A DNA stretch of 64,000 bases from Anaerolineae bacterium (GTDB lineage: Bacteria > Chloroflexota > Anaerolineae > Anaerolineales > E44-bin32), in assembly GCA_011174825.1 (NCBI GenBank), contig DUEZ01000081.1, positions 1 through 64,000 of the forward strand, given 5' to 3'. A program made the position numbers and the translations under genes. The notes beneath the pieces are model-generated. The model saw only the letters and a list, made by a program, of their open reading frames with translations. It searched no databases and was not told where the DNA came from. This document shows, in pieces, positions 36,345 to 44,583 of this stretch (the stretch's first letter is position 1; every line of letters begins with the position of its first letter).

Positions 36345-37258
36345 TGCGCGCCTCCAGTGGTTGTGATCTCCAGAAAACGGTCTTCCAAGGACGGTCGTTC
36401 GACACGTAAATCGATCAGCGTATCCTGTTGAGCCTGGACATGAGTGATAATGGCTGAAACTGTGGGGCCGATATCGGTGCTGAAGTAGATGTTGTAATCA
36501 TCTTTAGACACATGCTGGCTTACCGCTGGAAAGGTGACGCCCGGATCGGACAGGCTGGAGCCTTGCGTTCGAACAGAAACTTTGGTCAGCCCTGCGCCAG
36601 TCGCTGTGATTTCCATGGGTGTTCCAGTAGTAACGATTTTTCCGCGCAGCAAGATGGCAATTCGATCCGCCATTTCCTCCGCTTCGGCCATGTCGTGTGT
36701 TGCTAGGATGATGGAGGTGCCTTCTGTTTGCTGCTCACGCATGATGTTGTGCAGTTCGACTCGCGTGGCAACATCCAAACCAGCGGTAGGTTCGTCTAGA
36801 AAGAGAACAGAGGGTTTGTGGGCAAGCGCCAGTCCAAGCGCTAGGCGTCGCTTTTGACCGGTAGAAAGCTGGTGGTACTGTGCGCCTCGTTTCTCCCCCA
36901 GGCCTAAGCGGTCGAGTAGATCGTAGCGCGGGTCTACGCCATGGTAGGCGCAGAAGAACTTCATCGCCTCGTCGACGGTGATGCTCTCCGGCAAACCTGA
37001 TGTTTGTAGCTGAACACCGATGATGTTGCGCAGCTTTCGAGGCTCGCGCGTTGGGTCGACTCCTGCAACCCGTACTGAACCGCCATTTGGCTCACGCAGA
37101 CCTTCAAGGCTCTCCAACGTGCTGGTCTTTCCGGCTCCGTTAGGACCAAGTAAGCCAAAGATCTCCCCCCGCTTGACGTCAAAACTGATGCCATCTACCG
37201 CCACGAAATCGCCGTAGGTTTTTCGGAAGTCTCTTACTACTATAACAGTGCCTTCCAT
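36341..37258 (-). CDS. ABC-2 type exporter, ATP-binding subunit
   Basis: A 305-residue ATPase. Walker A is GPNGAGKTST, the signature LSTGQKRRLALGLAL (S-T-G-Q instead of S-G-G-Q), Walker B VLFLDEPTAGLD, and the H-loop ATHDMAEAE. A C-terminal domain of about 90 residues follows, typical of drug or polysaccharide exporters of this group. GGAGAGG lies upstream of the ATG. Substrate unknown. Confidence 0.9.
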   Translation of the reverse strand: MEGTVIVVRDFRKTYGDFVAVDGISFDVKRGEIFGLLGPNGAGKTSTLESLEGLREPNGGSVRVAGVDPTREPRKLRNIIGVQLQTSGLPESITVDEAMKFFCAYHGVDPRYDLLDRLGLGEKRGAQYHQLSTGQKRRLALGLALAHKPSVLFLDEPTAGLDVATRVELHNIMREQQTEGTSIILATHDMAEAEEMADRIAILLRGKIVTTGTPMEITATGAGLTKVSVRTQGSSLSDPGVTFPAVSQHVSKDDYNIYFSTDIGPTVSAIITHVQAQQDTLIDLRVERPSLEDRFLEITTTGGAQ

Positions 37259-37872
37259 GGATATCCTCTCCTTTCCTCGTTCGATTCGATCTGGCCTGGA
37301 TCATCATGAATATAAAATTTTTTCTGTATTCGGATTGCCCAAGTTCTGTTTACGACCCATTTGACAAGGCATTTCCTGAGCTTATCGAAGGGCTCAGAAC
37401 GGGGCAGAAGTAGAGCTTTTGGATTCGAGAATATTTAAATCAGCGAATATCTTGTTTATAGACCTGATCGTTATTCTTCTCTCTACAGGGTGGATACGGC
37501 AAGGGCAAAAAGACCTATCCCTAGAAGAGTTATTTGCGTTTCGACGTCGCCGACGTCTTGTAAAAATGACATGACAATGCTGACAACTTACATGCCGACT
37601 GCGACGGCTTTTAAGACGAGGGTGATGATACGTTGAGTGTTTCCTGTTTTATTTTTCTCCTTCTTATGTTCAAAGTAACACTTTAAGCCGTGATTAATTG
37701 TTAACACAGGCAACCGAAACCAGCCACTACAATGATTACGTTAGGGTGTCTGTTACAAACCATTCGAAGCTCTGAGAGATGTAGGATAGATGGATACCCA
37801 GCATGATAATGTGGATGACCAGACTCATCGATCCGACGTAGAGGGGGGTGAGGTGTTTTTCTGCTTGCGCCC
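37259..37872. other. Intergenic region, no gene seen
   Basis: About 610 bp upstream of the exporter operon and downstream of the repeat-protein gene. It contains a REP-like core (TTCCTGAGCTTATCGAAGG, near 37373) and a GACGTCGCCGACGTC palindrome near 37540. Open frames here are short and lack ribosome sites. The promoter of the exporter operon should be in its left part, but I could not place one firmly. Confidence 0.5.
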
Positions 37873-38379
37873 TCATTCTCTCCGAAGCCACTCTCGTAAG
37901 GTGGTCCTGATCTTGTCTTCCATCTTGCGCCCGACGGTCTCCCAGTCATCTTCGGGTTCGGCTCCGGCCCATTTGCCTAATCCCATGCGAACATCCTGGT
38001 CGATACGCTTGCCGATCTGCTCCCAACTTTCATCCGCCTCGCCACCAACGCCAGTTGCAACTTCGGACCTGATCTTTCCTTCCATCTTGTGGCCGATGGT
38101 ATTCCAGTCGTCGCTTTCGTCCGCATCAGCGACTTTCGCTACCTCGGACTTGATGTTCCCTTCAACTCGCTTACCGATCTGCTCCCAATCTTCCTCAGGT
38201 TCACCGCCTACGGTTTTCGAAGCCTGCACTCGTACATTTTCTTCCATCTTCTGGCCGATGGTCTCCCAATCATCCGCTTCTTCAACTCCGGATAATTTTG
38301 CAACCTCTTTCCTGAACTTGGTTTCAATGTCGCGAAAGATCTCCTCCCATTCCTTCTTCCTCGTTTGTTCGTCGCTCAT
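37873..38379 (-). CDS. Protein of six tandem 27-residue repeats, unknown function
   Basis: A 168-residue, highly charged protein without signal or membrane segments. From residue 11 to the end it consists of six tandem repeats, each starting with Trp and exactly 27 residues long (the last is 23): W-[EN]-x-[IV]-G-x-[KR]-[MIV]-[ED]-x-[NKD]-[VI]-[RK], followed by an acidic Gly/Glu/Asp turn (examples WETIGQKMEENVR, WEQIGKRVEGNIK). Repeat 1 is the most diverged. The pattern suggests stacked amphipathic helices linked by acidic turns. I do not recognise the family. AAAGGAG lies 8 nt before the ATG. The gene stands alone, with 420 bp of empty DNA upstream. Confidence 0.82.
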   Translation of the reverse strand: MSDEQTRKKEWEEIFRDIETKFRKEVAKLSGVEEADDWETIGQKMEENVRVQASKTVGGEPEEDWEQIGKRVEGNIKSEVAKVADADESDDWNTIGHKMEGKIRSEVATGVGGEADESWEQIGKRIDQDVRMGLGKWAGAEPEDDWETVGRKMEDKIRTTLREWLRRE

Positions 38380-38798
38380 CGCGTAGGCTCCTTTCTTCTT
38401 GCGACTGTTTTCAGAGAAATTATTTTATCCCATCCATCTGATGGTCCTCATTTGGTTTCATCTTGATGTGTCCACTTTTCGGATGCCATGAAAGTCAACC
38501 ATTCAATCACTTGCTCGATATAGTGTGTAGTCATCCATCAGTGAAAAGATTGCTGAGATCGTTCTCAATTGATGTAAGTGTCATGCCGAGGGAATCGAGA
38601 ATCGAATTAAGCATCCCAAGCCTTATTCCCAAAAGGGCAAGGGAATTCGTTATTTGAAGGTGAAAGAACTCCCTAACCTTCGAGTTGGTCATTCTTCTGG
38701 CAAAAAAATTTAAAGATCACAGATATTGAGATAGAGGCGGTGAATGTTTGCCTACCTGTCCGCGGTGAGTGTTGTATGGATTGTTTAAATTAAGCTTA
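38380..38798. other. Intergenic region, no gene seen
   Basis: About 420 bp between the repeat-protein gene and the DUF1232 gene, both on the minus strand. The only open frame of note (64 codons, plus strand, near 38463) lacks a ribosome site and any recognisable domain. No hairpins or repeats stand out. The promoter of the repeat-protein gene must be in the left part. Confidence 0.5.
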
Positions 38799-39152
38799 TC
38801 ATCCGTTGGGTAGCGAGCCTTGATCCGAATCAACTTTCTCATTCTCCTCAACCTCACGCCACTCGCCTTCAACGACGGAGGTTAAGGCGTCCCTGTGCTC
38901 CTTCACGATTTCCTGAGGGCAAAGCTCAATGAACAGAGCAGAGCCTAACCAGATCACCAGGGCATCGTCGATGGGACCGATAGCGATATCCGGAACGATC
39001 ATGTAAACCAATGCCCCGATAGGTAGAAGTTTGAGCAGTGGGCTGACTCGCCTGTCAGCAAGCAAGCGTAGGATGAGCTTGATTTGCACTGTCAAGTTAT
39101 CGAAGAAACCACTATCACGGGGGGTAATTTTTTTAGGGGAAGGGTCGCTCAA
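38799..39152 (-). CDS. DUF1232 (YkvA-like) membrane protein
   Basis: A 117-residue protein with the DUF1232 core KLLPIGALVYMIVPDIAIGPIDDALVIW, which combines two membrane helices with a conserved Pro-Asp-x-x-x-Gly-Pro-x-Asp-Asp turn. The function of the family is unknown. The C-terminal 30 residues are acidic. I chose the TTG at 39152, which has GAGGAG 5 nt upstream; earlier in-frame ATG codons would add a poorly conserved, basic N-terminal segment. Confidence 0.8.
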   Translation of the reverse strand: MSDPSPKKITPRDSGFFDNLTVQIKLILRLLADRRVSPLLKLLPIGALVYMIVPDIAIGPIDDALVIWLGSALFIELCPQEIVKEHRDALTSVVEGEWREVEENEKVDSDQGSLPNG

Positions 39153-39201
39153 GGTATCTCCTCTATATGATACGTTCAAGAGGAGATTATACCTTTCCTT
39201 G

Positions 39202-39648
39202 TTACGGTTGTTGAGGTTTGCGTTCTGGTAAACGCACGATCTGAGACGCGACCAGCCGCTGCCCATCACCCGGGGTGAAATCCCCGAAGACCGCGATCAA
39301 GTCACCGAGGCGCAGGTCGGTCAGTTTAAGCGGAGCTCCAATCTCGTCCTCGACAAGTGTGTTCTTACTCAATTCGATGATTCTTGGTCCGTCCTGAGTC
39401 GCGAGTTGGATCCCCAGCTGTGAAAGGGCGCGTATGCGACCCACCAGATCCGGATGGTTTACAACAAAATCCTGCGGATCGCCGGGAGGTGCACCTTGTC
39501 CTCCCTCTGGTCCAGCTGGTTGGTAGCGTAATCCATCTTCGCCCCAGCCGTGTCGACCGACATAAATGCCGAGTGAGAAGGCTCCGGTCAATAAAATCAC
39601 CAAGAGCACTACGGCGCCGAGGATGATTTGCCAGCGATTCTCAACCAT
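39202..39648 (-). CDS. Membrane-anchored small beta-domain protein, unknown function
   Basis: A 148-residue protein with an N-terminal membrane helix (about residues 7-30), a Gly/Pro-rich linker and a C-terminal domain of about 80 residues that looks all-beta, perhaps an OB-like fold (ELSKNTLVEDEIGAPLKLTDLRLGDLIAVFGDF). I do not recognise a named family. It overlaps the end of the DUF2723 gene by 40 nt in another frame; GGAGG lies 10 nt before its ATG, so the overlap looks real and suggests coupled expression. Confidence 0.7.
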   Translation of the reverse strand: MVENRWQIILGAVVLLVILLTGAFSLGIYVGRHGWGEDGLRYQPAGPEGGQGAPPGDPQDFVVNHPDLVGRIRALSQLGIQLATQDGPRIIELSKNTLVEDEIGAPLKLTDLRLGDLIAVFGDFTPGDGQRLVASQIVRLPERKPQQP

Positions 39649-41609
39649 CGTTCCATGGCCTCCTCTTGATCAACCACCGTTAACTCGGTGATTGTGATTG
39701 TCTCCTCATGTCCCACAATGCGAACGGTGAGTTCGTGGGTCCCTTCCGGTATTGTGGACGGTACCACCAACCAGTAATCTTCCAGGATCACCCTTTCCAA
39801 AACAGGACCGACCTCTGCTTGATACCGCTCCAGATTGCCGAAACCTAGATCGTGGATTTCAATCGGTCTCCCATCGAGAGCGGTTTCGATTTGATATGGG
39901 CGCGGTTGATCTAAACGCCAGTAAAGCGTCAGATGGAATCGGGATCCGCTTTCTACCTTCAAAGGGTCAACATCGGCGCCCAGAAGGGTTAAATCGTTCA
40001 TGTCCAAGTCCAGGGGTATCGTTGGGTTCGCTTCATCGATAACGAGGTTTTTGGGTATCTCTGATAGCTGGAACAGCACCAGTCGACCACGAGGATTAAT
40101 GCTGCCCGTCCCAGATTGTGCCCCGGTCAGGATGGGTATCTGCCACAGATCATTCGGGACCAAATTGGGTGGTAAACCGCCAGGACCGCGTGTGCGGTTC
40201 GGACCGATCACTTGAGTTGTGCTGTAGAGGGCACGTCCAAGCACATCCATCAGGGAGGGATTAGGTGTGGGGAGGGCTGGCAGCAGAACATCCTGGCGGG
40301 TGTCGTAGACCAGTTGCCAGTAGAAGGCATCATAACCGAAGACACCACCTTGCGTTAGAAGAGCAGAGTCTGATGGGAGCATTTCCCACACGTTCGCGTA
40401 GAAATCGTTGATGGACACATCGTAAGAACGGTCACTGGTAGATAGATTGCCGCTCAGTGAGATCAAAGCGAGGCTAACGGTAACGATCGCTATGGCCCAT
40501 TGGCTAGGGCGAGAGGGTCGACCACCTGTCACTCGCGGTGTGATGCGTTCTAACCGACCTAAAAGTTCGACGATGCCGAAAGCGAGAAATATCGCCCACA
40601 GGAAATGCGCGGGCAGAAAGAAAACATCTAGATCGAAGGCGCGGTACTGGATGAAGAACCATATGTGAACGAGGTACATCCCTACGAGGAGATAATAGTG
40701 CCGAGATCGACGAAGCAACAATGCTGCCAAGCCGATCACGCCAACAAGGAGGGAAAGTCGACCAAATTGATGGGTCAGCAGGTAGAGGTAGACCACCACC
40801 CGATCCGGGAGTTCGCTCAGAGTAAAGGCAAATTTAAACTGTGGGAAGGCACCTAGTGTGTAATTGTATATTCCCTTGAGTGTCGTCGGTGCATGCTCGA
40901 GCATGATGCGATCGTTGAGTGTGCTCGCTTTCAATGGTAGCCATGCGAACTGGGCTGCTCCTAGGCTGAAGCCGACAATTCCAGCCATCCACCAGGTTGG
41001 ACGCTTGAGCACAGTGCGGTCGGTTAAGAGCACGAAGAGGGCGAAAGCCGGAGCGAAGCCGAGATTGGATATGTGGGTGCCCATGGAAAGCCCGAAGATC
41101 AGAGCGAAGAGGAAGAAATCCCGGTCGCGGCGTGTCCGTTCCCAGTGTAGGAGCGCCAAAATTGTGAGCGCCACCAGGGCGATGTTGGGTGCATAGACCT
41201 CGGCGATCACCGCCTGAGACCAAAAGGTGGGTGAGAAGGCGAAAAGTGTAGCCGCCAGGGATGCTCCCGCTCGGTGGATAATCGGTGAGGCGGTTTTGGG
41301 ATGCAGTAGCGCCTTGATGATCAGATATAGGCTCCCGACTCCCGCTGCTCCAAGGGCAGCACTCATCAGGTTAACCCGGTGCGCGACATCACCGAAGGGT
41401 AGCCAGGTGAAAATTTTACCCAGCCATGTGTAGAGGGGGTAGCCAGGCATGTGAGCCAAGCCTAAGACATAGGGTATGGTAGCTAATTCGTTTCCATCTG
41501 GGCTGAGATAGGAGAGGCTTGGGGTAAGGGTTACATCGTAGAAAAGAAAAGCGACGCCTGCCAGTAGAAGCGCAAGACCATAATCGATGGTTTCAAATCG
41601 TTTGCTCAT
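39609..41609 (-). CDS. DUF2723 membrane glycosyltransferase-like protein
   Basis: A 666-residue protein with 10-12 membrane helices in the first 400 residues and a soluble C-terminal domain. The N-terminus has the DUF2723 pattern SPDGNELATIPYVLGLAHMPGYPLY, with the Asp-Gly-Asn-Glu that corresponds to the catalytic acidic residues of GT-C fold mannosyltransferases. Such proteins transfer sugars from polyprenyl-phosphate donors on the outer face of the membrane. Substrate unknown. It is the first of two overlapping minus-strand genes. Confidence 0.88.
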   Translation of the reverse strand: MSKRFETIDYGLALLLAGVAFLFYDVTLTPSLSYLSPDGNELATIPYVLGLAHMPGYPLYTWLGKIFTWLPFGDVAHRVNLMSAALGAAGVGSLYLIIKALLHPKTASPIIHRAGASLAATLFAFSPTFWSQAVIAEVYAPNIALVALTILALLHWERTRRDRDFFLFALIFGLSMGTHISNLGFAPAFALFVLLTDRTVLKRPTWWMAGIVGFSLGAAQFAWLPLKASTLNDRIMLEHAPTTLKGIYNYTLGAFPQFKFAFTLSELPDRVVVYLYLLTHQFGRLSLLVGVIGLAALLLRRSRHYYLLVGMYLVHIWFFIQYRAFDLDVFFLPAHFLWAIFLAFGIVELLGRLERITPRVTGGRPSRPSQWAIAIVTVSLALISLSGNLSTSDRSYDVSINDFYANVWEMLPSDSALLTQGGVFGYDAFYWQLVYDTRQDVLLPALPTPNPSLMDVLGRALYSTTQVIGPNRTRGPGGLPPNLVPNDLWQIPILTGAQSGTGSINPRGRLVLFQLSEIPKNLVIDEANPTIPLDLDMNDLTLLGADVDPLKVESGSRFHLTLYWRLDQPRPYQIETALDGRPIEIHDLGFGNLERYQAEVGPVLERVILEDYWLVVPSTIPEGTHELTVRIVGHEETITITELTVVDQEEAMERWLRIAGKSSSAP

Positions 41610-41810
41610 CGGTACTATTCTAGCGCCCCTGCGTTATCCCCACACTGTGATTTTGCTATCATTTTGTAAAAAATCAGGGATTAGGGATCAGGGATCAGGC
41701 ACTATGGCGCTTAGGTACATAGGCACCCAGGCATTAAGATCGCCCACCAATGCACTCCAAGGTGCCATGGTGCCCAAGTGCCTTGGTGCCCTTCCAATAT
41801 GGATAATAAT
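41610..41810. repeat. Composite intergenic repeat upstream of moaA
   Basis: GGGATTAGGGATCAGGGATC units (from 41676) are followed by GGCGCTTAGG/GGCACCCAGG and the reverse-complement GGTGCCATGGTGCCC units up to about 41796. It is the longest GGCACC-type copy. It lies between the divergent DUF2723 and moaA genes, which shows that the element is not restricted to gene ends. Confidence 0.65.
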
Positions 41811-41839
41811 TGTCAGTATTCAACCGTTATGTTAGAATA
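41811..41839 (+). promoter_or_regulatory. Sigma-70-type promoter of moaA
   Basis: TTGTCA (41811-41816), a 17-bp spacer and TAGAAT (41834-41839). Transcription from here would give a 130-nt leader before the moaA ATG. moaA leaders in some bacteria carry a molybdenum-cofactor riboswitch; I could not identify its conserved core in this leader. Confidence 0.6.
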
Positions 41840-41975
41840 ACATCACGCTCCTCCGATTTCATGTGATCGTTCAGTGTGACTGTTGTACGAGCAAGTGTTG
41901 AAGGGATGAGAACAGCATCAAGCGGAAGGTTTTTAACGATGTTCATTCGCCGATCGGAATCGATAACCCAGTGAG

Positions 41976-42986
41976 ATGACCATGCGATTAGCGGATTTGA
42001 GGGGAAGACCTATACGGGATTTGCGTATGTCGGTCACGGACCGTTGTAATTTCCGTTGTGTTTACTGCATGCCAAAGCAAGTTTTTGGGGCTGAATATCC
42101 GTTTCTCAAGCGTGAAGAACTGCTCACCTTTGAGGAGATACATCGCTTGGCGCGCATCTTCGTTACGCTTGGCGTTGAGAAGATCCGCCTCACTGGCGGT
42201 GAACCGTTAATACGACGTGAGGTTGAAAGCCTCGTTGAATTGCTTGCTCAGATTCCTGGCATTGACCTGACGATGACGACTAACGGTTCTCTCCTCCCAC
42301 AAAAAGCGGAATCTTTGAGGGAAGCTGGGCTTAAGAGAATCTCAGTCAGCCTCGATTCGCTTGATGATGATGTTTTTGCCGTAATGAACGGCGTGGATCA
42401 CACCGTTGAGCGTGTGCTAGAGGGAATTGAAGCTGCTCATGCAGCAGGTTTTATGCCGATCAAAATCAACATGGTGATAAAACGCGGGTTGAACGATGGG
42501 AGCATCTTGCCGATGGCAAGCTATTTTCGTAACAGTGGGCACATCCTGCGCTTCATCGAATATATGGACGTTGGGGGTACCAACGGGTGGCGTTTCGATG
42601 AGGTCGTTCCCGCATCTGAGATCGTCGCCGTCGTGGATCGTAAATACCCCCTTGAAGCTATCGAACCCAATTACCATGGCGAAGTCGCGCGGCGTTATCG
42701 CTATAAGGATGGAGCAGGTGAAATTGGTGTCATCGCCTCCGTAACCCAAGCTTTCTGCGCTGACTGCACACGAGCAAGATTATCAGCCAACGGTTCTCTA
42801 TACACTTGTCTCTTTGCCACCCGTGGCACAGATCTACGGCAATACCTTCGCAACGACACAAGCGATGATGAAATCGAGGCGATCATCTCCTCGATCTGGT
42901 CACAACGCAACGATCGTTATTCAGAGATCAGGTCGCCTGAAACGGCTCGGGTATCTAAAGTGGAGATGTCCTATATTGGTGGGTAG
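41976..42986 (+). CDS. moaA: GTP 3',8-cyclase (molybdenum cofactor synthesis)
   Basis: A 336-residue radical SAM enzyme that, with MoaC, makes cyclic pyranopterin monophosphate, the first step of molybdenum cofactor synthesis. The SAM-cluster motif is CNFRCVYC near residue 24. The second cluster Cys residues are in CADCTRARLSANGSLYTCLF, and the C-terminal Gly-Gly required for activity is present (SYIGG). The cofactor is needed by the molybdenum hydroxylase encoded at 60658. No other moa/mog gene is in the window. An ATG one codon pair downstream (41982) is an alternative start. Confidence 0.95.
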   Translation: MTMRLADLRGRPIRDLRMSVTDRCNFRCVYCMPKQVFGAEYPFLKREELLTFEEIHRLARIFVTLGVEKIRLTGGEPLIRREVESLVELLAQIPGIDLTMTTNGSLLPQKAESLREAGLKRISVSLDSLDDDVFAVMNGVDHTVERVLEGIEAAHAAGFMPIKINMVIKRGLNDGSILPMASYFRNSGHILRFIEYMDVGGTNGWRFDEVVPASEIVAVVDRKYPLEAIEPNYHGEVARRYRYKDGAGEIGVIASVTQAFCADCTRARLSANGSLYTCLFATRGTDLRQYLRNDTSDDEIEAIISSIWSQRNDRYSEIRSPETARVSKVEMSYIGG

Positions 42987-43048
42987 CAGGGAGGAGGGCT
43001 CCGTAGGATCGTGGGAGGAGCGTCGATCTCTCGTATACCAATCGGCCA

Positions 43049-43078
43049 TTGACTCGAGATGAGGTGCGCGCCTATACT
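43049..43078 (+). promoter_or_regulatory. Promoter for leader transcript and SWIM gene
   Basis: TTGACT (43049-43054), an 18-bp spacer and TATACT (43073-43078). The start would be near 43085, about 120 bp before the SWIM-domain ATG, with a leader peptide and a hairpin in between. Confidence 0.65.
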
Positions 43079-43102
43079 AAGGGTGTAGGGAGGAACGCCG
43101 CC

Positions 43103-43156
43103 ATGAGGGGTTTCGCTCGACAATCTGATATTTGCCCTTTGCAGGCACCGGGCTAG
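43103..43156 (+). CDS. Possible 17-residue leader peptide
   Basis: A short open frame (ATG to TAG, peptide MRGFARQSDICPLQAPG) lies between the promoter and the hairpin-plus-T-tract at 43143. GGGAGG is about 10 nt upstream of its ATG. Its stop codon falls in the loop of the terminator hairpin, the geometry of translation-controlled attenuators. The single Cys or other residues could be sensed, but there is no run of a single codon. The call is based only on layout. Confidence 0.4.
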   Translation: MRGFARQSDICPLQAPG

Positions 43157-43175
43157 AGCGTCCGCGTGCCTTTTT
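43143..43175 (+). terminator. Terminator or attenuator upstream of the SWIM gene
   Basis: AGGCAC/GTGCCT stem with an inner CGG/CCG pair, followed by a run of five T. It is downstream of the promoter at 43049 and 30 bp upstream of the SWIM-domain ATG, so most transcripts from that promoter would stop before the gene. Confidence 0.7.
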
Positions 43176-43204
43176 GTTTCCGTACAATTTGGAAAGGAGA
43201 AGCC

Positions 43205-43450
43205 ATGGATTATGGGATGATCGGGAAGATTGAGAAAGCTAAGCGCTACGCGGAGGAGCGTGAGCGAATCCGCTTTGAATCCTTCAGGGCGACTTTTGAA
43301 GGTGAGAACAACCCACATTCTGTTTACTTCGAAGACGGTGAGTGGAAGTGTGACTGCAACTTCTTCATAACCCGTGGCGTCTGCAGTCACACGATGGCAC
43401 TGGAGCGAATTCTGGAGGGTATGTTACCGGCGATGGTGGAAATCGCCTAA
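43205..43450 (+). CDS. Small SWIM zinc-finger protein
   Basis: An 81-residue protein. The SWIM zinc-binding motif is CDCNFFITRGVCSH (CxC-x8-CxH) near residues 49-62, preceded by NNPHSVYFEDGEWK, a common lead-in of SWIM domains. SWIM modules bind DNA or proteins; here the domain is the whole protein apart from a charged N-terminal helix. AAAGGAG lies 6 nt before the ATG at 43205. The gene sits between an attenuator-like hairpin and a strong terminator, as a separate transcription unit. Confidence 0.88.
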   Translation: MDYGMIGKIEKAKRYAEERERIRFESFRATFEGENNPHSVYFEDGEWKCDCNFFITRGVCSHTMALERILEGMLPAMVEIA

Positions 43451-43466
43451 GATAGCGCTGGTTTGG

Positions 43467-43504
43467 AACCGGGCGCAAGATCGCTTGCGCCCGGTTTGCT
43501 TTTT
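43467..43504 (+). terminator. Rho-independent terminator of the SWIM gene
   Basis: A perfect 12-bp stem (AACCGGGCGCAA/TTGCGCCCGGTT) with a 6-nt loop, followed by TGCTTTTT. It begins 17 bp after the stop codon. Confidence 0.9.
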
Positions 43505-43515
43505 CCCGAAAATGG

Positions 43516-43521
43516 TACAAT
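43516..43521 (+). promoter_or_regulatory. -10 box for the flippase-like gene
   Basis: TACAAT lies about 50 bp before the TTG start at 43570 and directly after the SWIM terminator. No good -35 box is visible, so confidence is limited. Confidence 0.4.
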
Positions 43522-43569
43522 CCCGCCACGGCGGGGACCAGGGCTTCCCGCCGGTGTTCTGGAGGCACG

Positions 43570-44583
43570 TTGAAACGCTGGCAATTCTGGCTCGGTGTGG
43601 TAATCAGCGCCTTCTTCCTGTGGCTCGTCTTGCGGGGGTTGTCCTTAGGCGAAATGTGGGAGGAATTGCGGGGAGCTAATTATTGGTGGTTGTTGCCTGG
43701 TGTAGCGGTTTATTTCCTCGGTGTCTGGGCGCGTGCCTGGCGCTGGCATTACCTCTTGCGACCCCTTAAACGGATTCCAACCAAAACCATGTTCCCCATC
43801 GTTGCGATCGGATATATGGGTAACAACATCTACCCGGCACGGGCGGGGGAACTTCTTCGAGCATACGTACTGAAGCGGCGGGAGGGGGTCGCCATCTCTG
43901 CCTCTTTAGCCACGATCATCGTTGAACGCGCCTTCGATGGCGTGGTGATGCTGGCATTTGTGTTTCTCAACTTACCCGAATTAACACGGCTAACAGTCGA
44001 TTCGGGTATCGTAGGAAGCATCCGGAGCTTGGCGATCTGGGGGGCGGGGATTTTCCTCGCTGCCGTGATCGTGTTTCTGCTCATGGCCGCCTTACCCACA
44101 CAGGCATCGAGAGTGCTAGGTTGGTTTACGGATCGACTGGTGCCCATGCGTTTCAGGGAGCAAGTGCGTGGGTTTGGCGATAGATTTCTTGACGGCATGG
44201 CGTCACTTCGCTCGCCGGCCGATGTTCTCATGGTCCTGGTCACTTCAGTGGTGATCTGGCTCTTTGAAACAGGTAAATACTGGTTTGTGATGCACGCTTT
44301 CGACTTTGAAGTCGGCTTCTTTGCCTTAATGCTGATGAACGGGGTTGTCAACTTGTGGACAACGATCCCCTCAGCGCCGGGCTATATCGGCACGTTTGAT
44401 GCACCCGGAATAGCTGTGCTGGAGGCCTATGGTGTTACAAAGGCTGTCGCAACAGGGTACACCCTTGTGCTGCACGCTGCGCTCTGGTTTCCGATCACAC
44501 TTCTTGGTGCTTACTACATGGCACGCGAGAGCTTGAGCTGGGGACAGATCCAAGCCGAAATGGAAAGAGAAAGAACGGAATGA
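43570..44583 (+). CDS. Flippase-like (UPF0104 / LPG synthase TM domain) protein
   Basis: A 337-residue membrane protein with eight or so helices, of the family formed by the membrane half of lysylphosphatidylglycerol synthase (MprF). Signature pieces are WARAWRWHYLLRPLKRIPT, GYMGNNIYPARAGELLRAYVL and TIPSAPGYIGTFDAPG. Stand-alone members probably flip polyprenyl-linked or lipid substrates. The TTG start has GGAGG 4-5 nt upstream. The next gene overlaps by 4 nt, so a lipid or glycolipid pathway shared with the FAD enzyme is likely. Confidence 0.88.
   Translation: MKRWQFWLGVVISAFFLWLVLRGLSLGEMWEELRGANYWWLLPGVAVYFLGVWARAWRWHYLLRPLKRIPTKTMFPIVAIGYMGNNIYPARAGELLRAYVLKRREGVAISASLATIIVERAFDGVVMLAFVFLNLPELTRLTVDSGIVGSIRSLAIWGAGIFLAAVIVFLLMAALPTQASRVLGWFTDRLVPMRFREQVRGFGDRFLDGMASLRSPADVLMVLVTSVVIWLFETGKYWFVMHAFDFEVGFFALMLMNGVVNLWTTIPSAPGYIGTFDAPGIAVLEAYGVTKAVATGYTLVLHAALWFPITLLGAYYMARESLSWGQIQAEMERERTE

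Noticed and set aside
37790-38386. 198-codon plus-strand frame antisense to the 27-residue repeat protein
   Set aside because: Its Ser-rich periodicity simply mirrors the repeats of the minus-strand gene, which has a ribosome site.
41846-41975. Molybdenum-cofactor riboswitch in the moaA leader
   Set aside because: The leader length fits, but I could not find the conserved core or its stems.
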